The position numbers and the translations under genes were made by a program. The notes beneath the pieces are model-generated. The model worked only from the letters and a program-made list of their open reading frames with translations. It had not been told where the DNA came from and did not search any database. From Microbispora rosea subsp. aerata (GTDB lineage: Bacteria > Actinomycetota > Actinomycetes > Streptosporangiales > Streptosporangiaceae), in contig NZ_BMPY01000039.1 in NCBI RefSeq assembly GCF_014647835.1, positions 1 through 64,000 on the forward strand: DNA of 64,000 nt, in the 5' to 3' direction. Below, in pieces: positions 32,505 to 41,744 of the stretch; the first letter of the stretch is position 1, and each line of letters opens with the position of its first letter.

Positions 32505-34561
32505 CGGGAGTCCTTCCTTCCCTCGCTGACCGTGTAGGCGGCGTCCAGGACGACCGCGCCTTCCTTGAGCACGCGCACCGGGTTGAGGTCGAGCTCGAAG
32601 TCGCCCGGCCAGCCCCACACGAGCGCGGAGATCCGGTGCAGCAGCGCCGCGGCGGCGTCCACGTCCACGCCGGGGCGGCCCCGCCAGCCGTTCAGGACGC
32701 GGGCGCCGCGCAGCTGGGACAGCATCTCGGCGCCCTCGCCCGGGCGCAGCGGCAGCAGCCGGTGGACGACGTCGTCGAGGGCCTCGGTGAAGATCCCGCC
32801 GAGCCCCACCGTGAGCACCGGCCCGAGATCGCTCGACCGGACGCCCACGAGCAGTTCGACGCCCTCGCCGGCGAGCCCCTCGGCGTACACGCCGCCGCCC
32901 AGCGCGGCCAGCCGCGCGTACGTCTCGGCGGCGGTCTCGGGCGTCACCCCCACGACCACGCCGCCGGCCTCGGTCTTGTGCAGCAGCCCGGGGACCACCG
33001 CCTTGAACACGGCGCGCCCGCCCAGCTCGGCGACGGACCTGACGGCGTCCTCGGCGTCGGCGACCGCCCTGCCCTCGGGCACCGCGATCCCCGCCTCGGC
33101 GAGCAGCCGCTTGAGCTCGGGCTCGCTCGCCCCGGCGGCGGGCTGCCGGGCCGCGGGCGCGGCGGGCGCCTCCACCGGATCGCGCGGCGCCCCGCCGGTC
33201 ACCTCCCACAGGGCCGCGGCGGCGCGCAGCGCGCGGGCCGGGGACGGATATTCGGGCAGGTCCGCCTCGCGCAGCCGCTGCGGCGCGTCGGGAGCCAGGA
33301 AGTCCGCTCCCGTCCTGGCCACCAGGATGGGCTTGCCGCCCTTGGCCGCGGCCTTCGCCAGGCTGTCCACCGCCTTGTCCACGTCGGCCCCGGCCATCAC
33401 GCAGAAGCAGGCGACGATGGAGTCGACCGTGTCGTCGGCGATGAGCACGTCGAGCGAGCGGTCGAACAGCGAGGGGTCGCTGAGCACGGTCGCGGTGATG
33501 TCGACGGGGTTGTCGATCGCCCCGAAGGCGGGCACGATCGCGCCCAGCGCCTCCTTGCTCTCCGGCTTCAGCGGGCTCAGCTCCAGGCCGTGCCGCTCGA
33601 CCGCGTCGGCGGCGAGGATGCCCGACCCTCCCGACGTGGTCACGACCGCCACCCGGTTGCCCTTCGGGCGCCGCGTGGACTCGAACGCGCGGGCCACGTC
33701 GAGCAGTTCGTCGATGTCGTCGACGCGTACGATGCCGAGCTGGCGCAGGGCCGTGTCGAGCACCCGGTCGTCGGTGGCCAGCGCCCCGGTGTGGGAGGCG
33801 GCGGCCCGGCTGCCCGCCTCGGTCCTGCCCGACTTGAGCAGGGCCACGGGCTTGCCCGAGGCGGCGAGCCGGTGCAGGGACTCGATGTCCGGGGTGTCCT
33901 CCAGGTAGCCGACGAGGCCCTGGCACTCCGGCAGCTCGGCCAGCTCGCACAGCACCTCGAGCGCGGTGACGTCCGCGTCGTTGCCGGTGCTCACCACCCA
34001 GCCCGGCCGGATGCCGCGCTGGAGGGCCAGGCTCGCGGCCCCGAAGCCGAGCGCGCCGCTCTGGCTGACGAAGCCCAGCGTCCCGCGCTCGAACGGCACG
34101 CTCTCCGCCTGGAACAGCGGGCTGAACGTGGCGAGCACCCTGGTGTTGAAGCTGACCGCGCCGATGCAGTTGGGGCCGATGAGGCGCAGCCCGCCGGCCC
34201 GCGCCCTGGCCACCACCTCCGCCTGGAGCGCCGCGCCCTCCTCGCCCGTCTCGGCGAAGCCGGACGACGCGATGATCGCCAGCGGCACCCCGGCCGCGAC
34301 GCAGTCGTCCACCGCCTGCGGCACCCGCTCGGCGGCCACCATGATCAGGGCGAGGTCCACGCCTTGCGGCGCCTCCCGCACGCTGGGGTAGGCGGGCAGG
34401 CCGAGGATCTGCGGCGACCTCGGGTTGACCGGCAGGATCTTGCCCTCGTATCCGTATCGCAGCAGGTAGTCGACGGGCTTGCGGCCCAGGGCGCCGTGGC
34501 GCTCGCTGGCGCCGATCACCGCGATGGACCGGGCCTCCCAGAGAGCCGACAACGCGCTCAC
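32501..34561 (-). CDS. NDP-forming acyl-CoA synthetase (acetyl-CoA synthetase / ACD type)
   Basis: A 686-residue fused enzyme from ATG 34561, overlapping hemA and hemL by ATGA on both sides. Order: CoA-binding Rossmann domain ([20 protein letters not shown]), succinyl-CoA ligase-like flavodoxin domains with the phosphohistidine loop ([13 protein letters not shown]), and a C-terminal ATP-grasp domain ([20 protein letters not shown]). It reversibly makes an acyl-CoA from an acid, CoA and ATP, releasing ADP. Such an enzyme has no place in haem synthesis, so its position between hemA and hemL suggests that a carboxylic acid made from or joined to the tetrapyrrole precursor is activated. The acid is unknown. 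Confidence 0.93.
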   Translation of the reverse strand: MSALSALWEARSIAVIGASERHGALGRKPVDYLLRYGYEGKILPVNPRSPQILGLPAYPSVREAPQGVDLALIMVAAERVPQAVDDCVAAGVPLAIIASSGFAETGEEGAALQAEVVARARAGGLRLIGPNCIGAVSFNTRVLATFSPLFQAESVPFERGTLGFVSQSGALGFGAASLALQRGIRPGWVVSTGNDADVTALEVLCELAELPECQGLVGYLEDTPDIESLHRLAASGKPVALLKSGRTEAGSRAAASHTGALATDDRVLDTALRQLGIVRVDDIDELLDVARAFESTRRPKGNRVAVVTTSGGSGILAADAVERHGLELSPLKPESKEALGAIVPAFGAIDNPVDITATVLSDPSLFDRSLDVLIADDTVDSIVACFCVMAGADVDKAVDSLAKAAAKGGKPILVARTGADFLAPDAPQRLREADLPEYPSPARALRAAAALWEVTGGAPRDPVEAPAAPAARQPAAGASEPELKRLLAEAGIAVPEGRAVADAEDAVRSVAELGGRAVFKAVVPGLLHKTEAGGVVVGVTPETAAETYARLAALGGGVYAEGLAGEGVELLVGVRSSDLGPVLTVGLGGIFTEALDDVVHRLLPLRPGEGAEMLSQLRGARVLNGWRGRPGVDVDAAAALLHRISALVWGWPGDFELDLNPVRVLKEGAVVLDAAYTVSEGRKDSR

Positions 34562-35871
34562 GAGATGACCTCCATTTCCTTCTCACCGTTCTGGGGGGCG
34601 AACAGCCGGCGGAGGGCGTCGATGTAGACCGCCCCGTCCGACGAGGTGGCGAGCTGGCGGGCCCGCACGGTCGGCAGGTGCAGCACCTTGTCCACGATGC
34701 GGTGCACGCTGCGGCTGATCTCCTGGTGCTCCGCCGGGCCCATGGCCTGCAGCCGCCGCGACAGCCGGCCGAGCTCGGCCTCCGTCGCCTCGGCCGCGAC
34801 CCCGCGCAGCGCGCTCAGGATGTGGGCCGCGTTGGCCGCGCGCAGGCTGGTGCGGAACTCCGCGACCGCCTCGTCGACGATCCGGCGGGCCTCGTCCACG
34901 CTCTCGGCGGACAGGTCGTCGGGGACGCTCTCCTCGCTGATCCGCCGCAGGTCGACGAAGACCACGCCGGGGATGTCGGCGGAGCCCGGGGCGATGTTGT
35001 GCGGCAGGGCCAGGTCGAGGATGAAGAGCGGACGCTCCTGCCGCGCCTTCATCGCGACGCGCACGTCGTCGGCCGTGAGCAGGTGCCCCGTCGCGGTGAC
35101 GCAGCCGATGACCAGGTCGACCTCGGTCAGCAGCTCGGGCACCCGCTCCAGCGGGAAGCCCGTGCCGCCCGCCGTCTCGGCGAGCCGCTGCGCCTTCTCC
35201 GGCGTACGGTTCGCCACGTGCACGCGCGCCACGCCGGAGCGGCGCAGAGCGGCGACGACGACGCCGGCCATCGCGCCCGCGCCCATCACGAGCGCGGTCC
35301 CTCCGGTCAGCGGGCCGATCCGCTGCTCGAAGAACGCGAGCCCGGCGGTGGCGAGCGACCGGCCCGCCTCGTTCAGGCCGGTCTCGCCGCGGGCCCGGCG
35401 GCCGACCCGCAGCGCGGCCTGCATGGCCCTGCCCAGCACGCCGTCGGCCTGGCCGAGCCGCCGGGAGCGTTCGAGGGCCTGCTTCACCTGCCCGAGGATC
35501 TGGTCCTCGCCCACCACGACGGAGTCGAGGCCGGACGCCACGGTGAACAGGTGGCGGACGGCGTCGTCCGACCGGTGGGAGTAGAGATGGGGGCGCAGTT
35601 CGTCGGCGGGCACGCCGCTGTGGCGCGCGAGCACGTCGCCGAACGCGTGGTCGGGGACGCCGGCGTCGGCGCTTACGTAGAGCTCGATCCTGTTGCATGT
35701 CGCCAGCACGACCGCTCCGTCGGTTCCGGGGACGGAGGACAGGTCGCGGACGAGGTCGTCGACGGGACGCGGGGCCTCGGTGAGCCGCTCCAGCAGGTCC
35801 AGGGGCGCGCTGGCGTGGCTGACTCCGAGGGCCAGCAGGGTGGGCCGTCGACTCTCGGCGGAATGATCCAT
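34558..35871 (-). CDS. hemA: Glutamyl-tRNA reductase
   Basis: A 437-residue enzyme from ATG 35871. It has the catalytic cysteine in ATCNRIELY (near residue 60), the [17 protein letters not shown] motif, the NADPH-binding Rossmann stretch ([13 protein letters not shown]), DLALPHNI and the C-terminal dimerisation helix ([13 protein letters not shown]). It reduces glutamyl-tRNA to glutamate-1-semialdehyde, the first committed C5-pathway step. In this cluster it would take charged tRNA from the GluRS-like protein at 41745 and pass the semialdehyde to HemL. Usual actinobacterial neighbours (rex, hemC, hemD) are missing. Confidence 0.96.
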   Translation of the reverse strand: MDHSAESRRPTLLALGVSHASAPLDLLERLTEAPRPVDDLVRDLSSVPGTDGAVVLATCNRIELYVSADAGVPDHAFGDVLARHSGVPADELRPHLYSHRSDDAVRHLFTVASGLDSVVVGEDQILGQVKQALERSRRLGQADGVLGRAMQAALRVGRRARGETGLNEAGRSLATAGLAFFEQRIGPLTGGTALVMGAGAMAGVVVAALRRSGVARVHVANRTPEKAQRLAETAGGTGFPLERVPELLTEVDLVIGCVTATGHLLTADDVRVAMKARQERPLFILDLALPHNIAPGSADIPGVVFVDLRRISEESVPDDLSAESVDEARRIVDEAVAEFRTSLRAANAAHILSALRGVAAEATEAELGRLSRRLQAMGPAEHQEISRSVHRIVDKVLHLPTVRARQLATSSDGAVYIDALRRLFAPQNGEKEMEVIS

Positions 35872-35925
35872 GAGGATCGCTCCTCACTGATTTCGGGGAG
35901 TCGGGAGGGGGATGTGCCGCATGGT

Positions 35926-36945
35926 TCAGCGGCCGAGACGCTGGGCGACCTCGGTGGCCCAGTAGGTGATGATCTGGGAGGCGCCCGCCCGGTGGATGGA
36001 GGTGAGGATCTCGTCGATGATGTGCTCGCGGTCGATCCACCCCTTGGCGGCGGCGGCCTCCACCATCGCGTACTCGCCGGACACCTGGTAGGCCGACACG
36101 GGGACGTGCACGTGGTCGGCGATCAGCCGCACGATGTCCAGGTAGGCCAGCGCGGGCTTGACCATCACCATGTCCGCGCCCTCGGCGACGTCGAGCTCGA
36201 CCTCGCGGAGGGACTCGCGGATGTTGCCCGGGTTCTGCTGGTAGGACTTGCGGTCGCCGCGCAGGGACGACTCGACGGCGTCGCGGAACGGCCCGTAGAA
36301 GTGCGAGGCGTACTTCGCGGAGTAGCCGAGGACGGCGACGGACTGGTGGCCGGCCTGGTCCAGGGCCTCGCGGATGCGCCGCACCTGGCCGTCCATCATG
36401 CCGCTCGGCGCCACGACGTGCGCGCCCGCCTCGGCCTGGACGACCGCGACCTGGGCGTACAGCTCGATGCTGGCGTCGTTGTCCACGTCGCCCGAGTCGT
36501 CGAGCACGCCCGTGTGGCCGTGGTCGGTGTACTCGTCCAGGTTGATGTCGCCGATGACGACCGTGGCGTCCCCGACCTCGGCCACGACGTCGCGCAGCGC
36601 GACTTGGAGCACCCCGTCGGGGTCCAGGGCGCCGGTGCCCCGCGGGTCCTTGTCTTCGGGGATGCCGAAGAGCATCAGGCCGCCCACGCCGGCGTTCACC
36701 GCGTCGACCGCGGCCTTGCGCAGCGTGTCACGGGTGTGCTGGTAGACGCCGGGCATCGAGGGGATCTCCCGCGGCTCGGTGATCCCCTCCCTGAGGAACA
36801 GCGGCTGGATGAGCCGGTCCGGCGTGACCCGGGTCTCCGCGGTCAGCCGGCGCAGGGCCGGCGTACGGCGCAGCCGGCGCGGCCGGTAGTAGGGGGCGCC
36901 GGGGTCGGTCGCCGACACGTTGCCTGCGTAGAGGGACGAGAACAT
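35926..36945 (-). CDS. hemB: Porphobilinogen synthase (5-aminolevulinate dehydratase) without metal-site cysteines
   Basis: A 339-residue enzyme from ATG 36945, 54 bases before hemA. Catalytic lysines are present in LGYSAKYASHFYGPF and DMVMVKPALAYLD, with VAPSGMMDGQV and AYQVSGEYAM. It condenses two 5-aminolevulinates to porphobilinogen. The usual zinc motif DXCXCX(Y/F)X3G(H/Q)CG is replaced by DINLDEYTDHGHTG, and the whole protein has no cysteine at all. This is nearer the non-zinc DXALD form but also lacks the second Asp of that form. A changed metal site fits a specialised paralogue. The catalytic second-lysine context ALAYLD also differs from the common AGPYLD. Confidence 0.94.
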   Translation of the reverse strand: MFSSLYAGNVSATDPGAPYYRPRRLRRTPALRRLTAETRVTPDRLIQPLFLREGITEPREIPSMPGVYQHTRDTLRKAAVDAVNAGVGGLMLFGIPEDKDPRGTGALDPDGVLQVALRDVVAEVGDATVVIGDINLDEYTDHGHTGVLDDSGDVDNDASIELYAQVAVVQAEAGAHVVAPSGMMDGQVRRIREALDQAGHQSVAVLGYSAKYASHFYGPFRDAVESSLRGDRKSYQQNPGNIRESLREVELDVAEGADMVMVKPALAYLDIVRLIADHVHVPVSAYQVSGEYAMVEAAAAKGWIDREHIIDEILTSIHRAGASQIITYWATEVAQRLGR

Positions 36946-36960
36946 CGGGGGGCACGCTCC

Positions 36961-37761
36961 TTACAGATGGGATCCGAGGAGGACTTTCTCCAGGTGCTGG
37001 GCCGTCTCCCGGTCGGGCCGGTCCAGCCAGTAGCCCTGCTCGCTGCGGGTGAAGAGCCGCAGCTCGCCGAGGTTGACGAGGGTCTCGGCGACCTTCACCG
37101 CGAGTCCGGCGGGGTCGACGACCGGGAGACCTTCGAGCTGGTGGATGCCGAGGTGCCAGAGGATCTCGTTGGGGATCCCCTCCGCCGGGATGATGATCTC
37201 GGCGCCGGCGGCGGCCGCCCGCCGGGCTCCTTCCGTGTAGACCTCGACGAAGGCGTCGAAGTCGCCCTCGAGCGAGCGGTGGACCGCGTCCCAGCCGCCG
37301 TCGAGCACCTCGTAGCCGCTGAGCCACGGCTCCAGGCCGTACCTGGCGATGTTGGCCCGGATCGGCTCCTCCAGGCGCGGCATGAAGCCGAGCACCCCGA
37401 AGCGCTGGCCGGTCATCGCGGCCAGGGAGAACGCCGTCTGGCCGTAGCCGAGGGTGGGGATCGCGGCCAGATGCCTGGCGTCCCGCAGACCGGGGTCCTG
37501 CCCGGCGGCGGTGATCCAGGCGTCGTAGCCCTCCCGCTCCGCGCGCAGCGCGGAATGGGCGAAATACTCGCTGAACAGGACCTGCGCCGAGTGGTAGCCG
37601 ACCAGCCCGAAGGGCGTGCGGTCGGTGTAGGTGTCCGCGGGGAGCGTCTTGATGTCGATGACGGTGCCGGGCGAGGCGATCTCTTCCAGGTGCCGGCGGT
37701 ACCACTCGTCGAGCAGCGGGAGCCGTCCTTCGACCGTGTGCTTGTGGAACCAGATGCGCAT
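36961..37761 (-). CDS. Asp/Glu/hydantoin racemase superfamily protein lacking both cysteines
   Basis: A 266-residue protein from ATG 37761, 15 bases before hemB. The two-fold racemase layout is visible: N-terminal RIWFHKHTVE, ITAAGQDPGLRDARHLAAIP (where hydantoin racemases have C.DPGL..RE) and EIIIPAEGIPNEIL (where they have GCAG). Both catalytic cysteines are replaced and the protein has none anywhere, so a two-base cysteine racemisation is impossible. It may catalyse another reaction of this fold (decarboxylation, isomerisation) or bind a ligand. It is longer at the C-terminus than typical members (about 230-250). It is clearly within the cluster operon. Confidence 0.8.
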   Translation of the reverse strand: MRIWFHKHTVEGRLPLLDEWYRRHLEEIASPGTVIDIKTLPADTYTDRTPFGLVGYHSAQVLFSEYFAHSALRAEREGYDAWITAAGQDPGLRDARHLAAIPTLGYGQTAFSLAAMTGQRFGVLGFMPRLEEPIRANIARYGLEPWLSGYEVLDGGWDAVHRSLEGDFDAFVEVYTEGARRAAAAGAEIIIPAEGIPNEILWHLGIHQLEGLPVVDPAGLAVKVAETLVNLGELRLFTRSEQGYWLDRPDRETAQHLEKVLLGSHL

Positions 37762-37839
37762 GCTGCCGCCTTTCCTTTCGCGGGAGGGAGGGGTTCGCGG
37801 GAGTAGCGGATGAGTCGCGTACGGGTGGGTGAGCGAGGG

Positions 37840-39039
37840 TCAGCCGACGGACGCCGGCGCGGGGGCGCAGTCCAGCAGCGAGGCCTTGACCAGGTAGTCC
37901 CTGGTCGCGACCGGGTCGGCGGCGACCCGGCGGATCTGGTCGATCGAGCGCCGCAGGGCCGCCGCGCCCTCGATCCCGGCCGTCCTGGCCTCGCTGCGCG
38001 GGATCACGGCGGACTCCACCACCGAGCGGCGGCGGTCGAGCGCGGCGTCGAGGGCCGTCTCCGCGGCCCGGCCGGTCAGCAGCCCGGCCAGCGCGCGGCC
38101 GGCCTCCACGGCGTCGTGCAGGCCGCAGTTCATGTTCATGCCGCCCGCCGTCGAGGTGAGATGCGCCGCGTCGCCGAGGAAGACGATGCGGCCGGCGCGG
38201 TAGGCGGGCAGGACGAACGCCGCGAGCCGATAGGTGTGCGCGTCGGCGATCCGCGGCCGGTCCGGCAGGTGGGGGAAGGCGCGGGACACGAGCGCCGCCA
38301 CCTCGGCCGGCGACGTGGCGGCCTCCTTGGGCACCTCGTGCGGCATCCGGAAGATCAGCCGCCAGTGGTCGGGCATGCCGAGCACGCTGAACGAAAGCCG
38401 CTCGTCCCTGACGTAGGTGAGCCGCGACAGGCCGGGGATCAGCTCGTCGAGCGGGTCGCCGATGATCACGCGCAGCGCGTAGTGCGGATACTCGCGCGGG
38501 GTCGCGGTGAATCCGGCGAGCCGCCGCAGGCGGCTGTGCGCGCCGTCCGCCGCCACGACCGTCTCCGCGTGCCAGACGCGGGACGCGCCCGCGCCGGTCT
38601 CCACGCGCAGCCGTACGGCCCGGCCGTCCTCGTGGGCGTCCACGACGGTCGTCCCGAACCGGATGTCGGCGAGCCCCGTCGCCCGCAGCTCGGCGAGCAG
38701 CAGCGGGGTGAGCCGCGCCTGCTCGACGTGCAGCCGGAAGGGGTGCCGGGTGCGGCCGTCCAGCGCCGCGTAGTCGAGCTCGGCGTGCACGCCGCCGTCC
38801 AGGTCGCGCCACTGGATGCGGGTGACCCGCACCCCCTGCTCCAGCAGGGGCCCGGCGACGCCCAGCTCGTCGAGCAGGTCGAGCGTCGCGGGATGGAAGG
38901 TCGAGGCGCGGGAGGCGGTCGACAGGCCGGGCCGCGACTCAAGGACCGTGACCGGGACCCCGGCTCTGGCGAGCACCAGCGCGGCGGTCAGCCCGACCGG
39001 CCCGGCGCCCACCACGACGACCCGCGCGTTGTCGCTCAT
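37840..39039 (-). CDS. FAD-dependent aromatic-ring-type monooxygenase
   Basis: A 399-residue flavoprotein from ATG 39039 (ATGA overlap with the preceding gene); the frame extends upstream but the extension is proline/arginine-rich. Motifs: GxGxxG in VVVVGAGPVGLTAALVLARA, the DG motif in VVAADGAHSRLRR, and the GD motif in VFLGDAAHLTSTAGGMNMN, the p-hydroxybenzoate hydroxylase class A pattern. It uses NAD(P)H and oxygen to hydroxylate an electron-rich ring. A pyrrole such as porphobilinogen or a downstream product would be a plausible substrate here, but that is inference. No membrane segment. Confidence 0.92.
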   Translation of the reverse strand: MSDNARVVVVGAGPVGLTAALVLARAGVPVTVLESRPGLSTASRASTFHPATLDLLDELGVAGPLLEQGVRVTRIQWRDLDGGVHAELDYAALDGRTRHPFRLHVEQARLTPLLLAELRATGLADIRFGTTVVDAHEDGRAVRLRVETGAGASRVWHAETVVAADGAHSRLRRLAGFTATPREYPHYALRVIIGDPLDELIPGLSRLTYVRDERLSFSVLGMPDHWRLIFRMPHEVPKEAATSPAEVAALVSRAFPHLPDRPRIADAHTYRLAAFVLPAYRAGRIVFLGDAAHLTSTAGGMNMNCGLHDAVEAGRALAGLLTGRAAETALDAALDRRRSVVESAVIPRSEARTAGIEGAAALRRSIDQIRRVAADPVATRDYLVKASLLDCAPAPASVG

Positions 39040-39779
39040 CGGCCCGTCGTCCTCGCCGCCAGCGACCGCAGCAGGGGGTGGACGTCGTCGGCGCCGAGCG
39101 GGAGTCCCAGGGTGCGCCGCGCCCACCACGCGGCGGCCAGGTTCGAGGTGATGAGGAGCCGGTCGCCGTCGCGCGCCAGTTCCTCCAGGGCGGCGAAGGT
39201 GAACATCCCGGTGCCGGTGAACACCAAGGCGAGGTCCTCGGGGACCGCGGCGCCGCGCACCTGGTCGATCAGCTCGTCGGGGCGCACGTCGTAGGGAGAG
39301 AAGACCTCCCCGGCCCGCACCTTGACGACGCGCTCGACGGTCAGGCCGGCCTGCGCCCAGTAGTCCCGGGAGATCTCGGTGAGCCAGGGTTCGTACGGCG
39401 AGATCAGCGCGATCCGGTCGACGCCGGCGGCCTCCAGGGCGGCGACGACGGCCAGCGTGGTGGACGCGATCGGCGCGCCGACGCGCTCGCCGAGCTCGTC
39501 GCAGATCTTCCGGTCGCCCTCGGGGGTGAGCAGGTAGTGCGAGCCGCTGCAGGCGATCACGGCGGCGTCCAGGTGGAGGCCGCCGAAGTTCCCCAGCGCC
39601 TCGGGGAGCACCTCGTTGTAGGTGTCGAGCCGCTCGCGCAGGCTCTTGCCCGGCAGGACGGGGAACCGGGAGGTGTGGACGTTGATCTCCGGGCCGGCGA
39701 GACGGCTCGTCTCGGGTTCGGCGGCGGCGTTACCAGATGGAACGACGATGCCGAGCCGGGGCGCACGATGGACGGCCAT
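39036..39779 (-). CDS. Maleate isomerase / arylmalonate decarboxylase-like protein with a single catalytic cysteine
   Basis: A 247-residue protein from ATG 39779. It matches the maleate cis-trans isomerase/AMDase branch of the racemase superfamily: RLGIVVPSGNAAAEPE at the N-terminus, VIACSGSHYLL (first catalytic cysteine near residue 77), IASTTLAVVAALEAAGVDRI and LALVFTGTGMFTF. The position of the second cysteine in this last strand is occupied by Thr. One-cysteine members do decarboxylation (AMDase keeps the second instead), so the reaction here is uncertain. Beside a class A monooxygenase it recalls nicotinate-type ring-opening pathways, where hydroxylase and maleate isomerase occur together. 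Confidence 0.82.
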   Translation of the reverse strand: MAVHRAPRLGIVVPSGNAAAEPETSRLAGPEINVHTSRFPVLPGKSLRERLDTYNEVLPEALGNFGGLHLDAAVIACSGSHYLLTPEGDRKICDELGERVGAPIASTTLAVVAALEAAGVDRIALISPYEPWLTEISRDYWAQAGLTVERVVKVRAGEVFSPYDVRPDELIDQVRGAAVPEDLALVFTGTGMFTFAALEELARDGDRLLITSNLAAAWWARRTLGLPLGADDVHPLLRSLAARTTGR

Positions 39780-39944
39780 GGCACACCTTTCTTAATTCAC
39801 AGACGTTACCAGATGCCGTATCACCGCATTTTCCGGGGAGACTCCGCGGTGCACGGCGGGGGTGCCGGATGAAACCCGAACATGTCGAATGTGAACGCAT
39901 TGTTTCTTTTTCTTGAAGTATGTTTCGATGAATTTCAGACGGTT

Positions 39945-41042
39945 TCAGCCGACCCTGTCGAGCCACTCCTTGAGCACCTCTTCGGTGTGCTCCCCGGCGC
40001 CGGGCGCGGCGGCCGGAGCGCGGCGTCCGCTGCGGGAGAAACGCGGCACGGGACCGGGCTGGGGGTGACCGGCCACCTCGACGAACGTCCCGCGCCCGGC
40101 GAGCTGCGGGTGGGCCGGCGCCTCCTCCAGGGTGAGCACCGGGACCACGCAGACCTCCCGCCGGGCGAACGCCTCGGCCCAGGAGGCGGCGTCCCTGCTC
40201 AGGAACCGCTCGGCGAACAGCGCGCGCAGCGCGGGCCAGGCGGCGGCGTCCCCGACGTCGGGGACGGACTCGCCGTCGAGCCCCAGCTCCTCGAGCAGCT
40301 GGCCGTAGAGGTGCGGCTCCAGCGCGGCGACGGCCATGTGCCGGCCGTCGGCGCACTCGTAGACCGTGTAGTGCGGCGCGTCGGTGACCGTGACGTTGCC
40401 GGGCACCCTGCGCCACAGCGCGATCAGCGTCGAGACCAGGGCCGCGCCGTCGACCAGCGCGGTGTCCACCACCTGTCCCAGGCCCGAGCGCGACCGCTCG
40501 TACAGCGCCGCGAGGATGCCCTGGACGTGGGCCATCGCGCCGCCCGCGAAGCTCGACACGTACATGCCGGGCGGCATCAGCGGCCGGCCCTCGGGGTCGG
40601 TGTCCAGGCCGGCGGCCACGGCGAGGACCGCCACGTCGTGCGCCGCGCGGGCCGCCCACGGCCCCTCCTGCCCCCATCCGCTGATCCGGGCGTAGATCAG
40701 CCCGGGGTTGCGGCCGAGGCAGACGTCGGGGCCGATCCCCAGGCGCTCGCACACGCCGGGGCGGAAGCCTTCCACCAGCACGTCCGCGTGCTCGGCCAGG
40801 GACAGCGCCGTCTCCACGCCGTCGGCGCTCTTGAGGTCGAGGGCGACGGAGCGGCGGCCCCGGCCCAGCGGATCCTGCGGGACCCGTTCCGCTCCCCGCC
40901 CCGAAGGGCGGTCGACGCGCACCACGTCGGCGCCCAGGTCCGCCAGAACGGTGCCGCAGAACGCCGCCGGCGCGGAACCCGCGATTTCCAGAACACGCAC
41001 TCCGTCGAGAGGTCCCAATCTCATCAACTCCAATTCGTCCAC
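39945..41042 (-). CDS. CaiB/BaiF-family CoA transferase or alpha-methylacyl-CoA racemase
   Basis: A 365-residue protein from ATG 41042. N-terminal GPLDGVRVLEIAGSAPAAF and VVRVDRPSGRG are family-typical. AHDVAVLAVAAG resembles the GHDXXYXAXXG catalytic-histidine motif of alpha-methylacyl-CoA racemase, and GQVVDTALVDGA carries the Asp that is nucleophile in CoA transferases and general base in the racemase. With the acyl-CoA synthetase in the same cluster it shows that an acyl-CoA is handled. It is the first gene of the minus-strand arm, divergent from ohr. Confidence 0.9.
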   Translation of the reverse strand: MDELELMRLGPLDGVRVLEIAGSAPAAFCGTVLADLGADVVRVDRPSGRGAERVPQDPLGRGRRSVALDLKSADGVETALSLAEHADVLVEGFRPGVCERLGIGPDVCLGRNPGLIYARISGWGQEGPWAARAAHDVAVLAVAAGLDTDPEGRPLMPPGMYVSSFAGGAMAHVQGILAALYERSRSGLGQVVDTALVDGAALVSTLIALWRRVPGNVTVTDAPHYTVYECADGRHMAVAALEPHLYGQLLEELGLDGESVPDVGDAAAWPALRALFAERFLSRDAASWAEAFARREVCVVPVLTLEEAPAHPQLAGRGTFVEVAGHPQPGPVPRFSRSGRRAPAAAPGAGEHTEEVLKEWLDRVG

Positions 41043-41177
41043 CGATGCACGGCAGCGGGGCCATGTTAGAAATCGCCGTCAAATGAGGTCGATGCGGAGG
41101 TCCGTAGTGATTCCGGGAATATCGGCCCCTAGCCTCGTACCGCGAACAGTCACCATGCGGATAAAAGGAGTAATGAA
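41043..41177. promoter_or_regulatory. Divergent promoter region of the tetrapyrrole-precursor cluster
   Basis: The 135-base gap separates the two arms of the cluster. It holds a short palindrome, ATTCC-G-GGAAT (41110-41120), and an AAGGAG site (41165-41170) 7 bases before the ohr GTG. I could not assign -35/-10 boxes. The cluster's LysR protein is a natural candidate to bind here. Confidence 0.45.
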
Positions 41178-41597
41178 GTGCCGACCCTTTACACGGCCGA
41201 GGTGGCCTCCATCGGAGACGGGCGCAACGGCGAGGTGCGTTCTTCCGACGGAATACTCCGGCTCCCGCTGCGCAGCCCCAAGGAGGTGGGCGGGCCGGGC
41301 GAGGCCGCCAACCCGGAGCTTCTCTTCGCCGCCGGGTACGCCGCCTGTTTCCACAGCGCGCTCCGGCTGGCCGCCCGCGAGTCGAAGACCACGCTCACGG
41401 ACGACACCGTGACGGCCAGGGTCTCGCTGAACCGCGACGACTCCGGCTACCACCTCGGCGCCGAGATCGTCGTGTCGCTGCCCGGGCTCGACCGGGAGAC
41501 CGCCGAGGCGCTGGCCGCCGCGGCGCACGGCCGGTGCCCCTATTCGAAGGCGGTGCGCGGCAACGTGCAGGTGCGGGTCGGCGTGGCCGTGTCCTGA
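41178..41597 (+). CDS. Organic hydroperoxide resistance protein (OsmC/Ohr family)
   Basis: A 139-residue protein from GTG 41178. It has both redox cysteines of Ohr: AAGYAACFHSAL (peroxidatic Cys near residue 60) and GRCPYSKAVRGN (resolving Cys near 125), and the N-terminal LYTAEVASIGDGRNGEVRS. It reduces organic hydroperoxides with lipoyl or thiol reductants. In this cluster it could protect against peroxides made by the flavin oxygenases, or detoxify a peroxy intermediate. It opens the plus-strand arm; the GluRS-like gene follows after 147 bases. Confidence 0.92.
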   Translation: MPTLYTAEVASIGDGRNGEVRSSDGILRLPLRSPKEVGGPGEAANPELLFAAGYAACFHSALRLAARESKTTLTDDTVTARVSLNRDDSGYHLGAEIVVSLPGLDRETAEALAAAAHGRCPYSKAVRGNVQVRVGVAVS

Positions 41598-41692
41598 CGG
41601 CGCCCCGGCGCGCCCGGCGGGCCACCGCTGAGACTTCGGTTTCCCGTAGTGCCGTCGGCCGCCGCCCCCGCCGGGCACGCGGAACCCACCTA

Positions 41693-41715
41693 TCGTGATC
41701 GAGGGGCGATCACGA
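41693..41715. promoter_or_regulatory. Perfect 9-bp-arm palindrome just upstream of the GluRS-like gene
   Basis: TCGTGATCG-AGGGG-CGATCACGA ends 29 bases before the GTG start. The length and position suggest an operator, or a hairpin in the leader RNA. The cluster LysR regulator is a candidate binder. Confidence 0.55.
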
Positions 41716-41744
41716 CAGCCATAGACAGCAGGAGGGAGCCTGCC

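Noticed and set aside
31173-34586. One giant frame joining the acyl-CoA synthetase region to HemL
   Set aside because: The upstream part is out of frame with the real synthetase; HemL has its own start at 32504 in an ATGA overlap.
39729-39815. Direct repeat GTTACCAGATG at 39729-39739 and 39805-39815
   Set aside because: Only 11 bases and one copy lies inside a coding region; no second line of evidence for a site.
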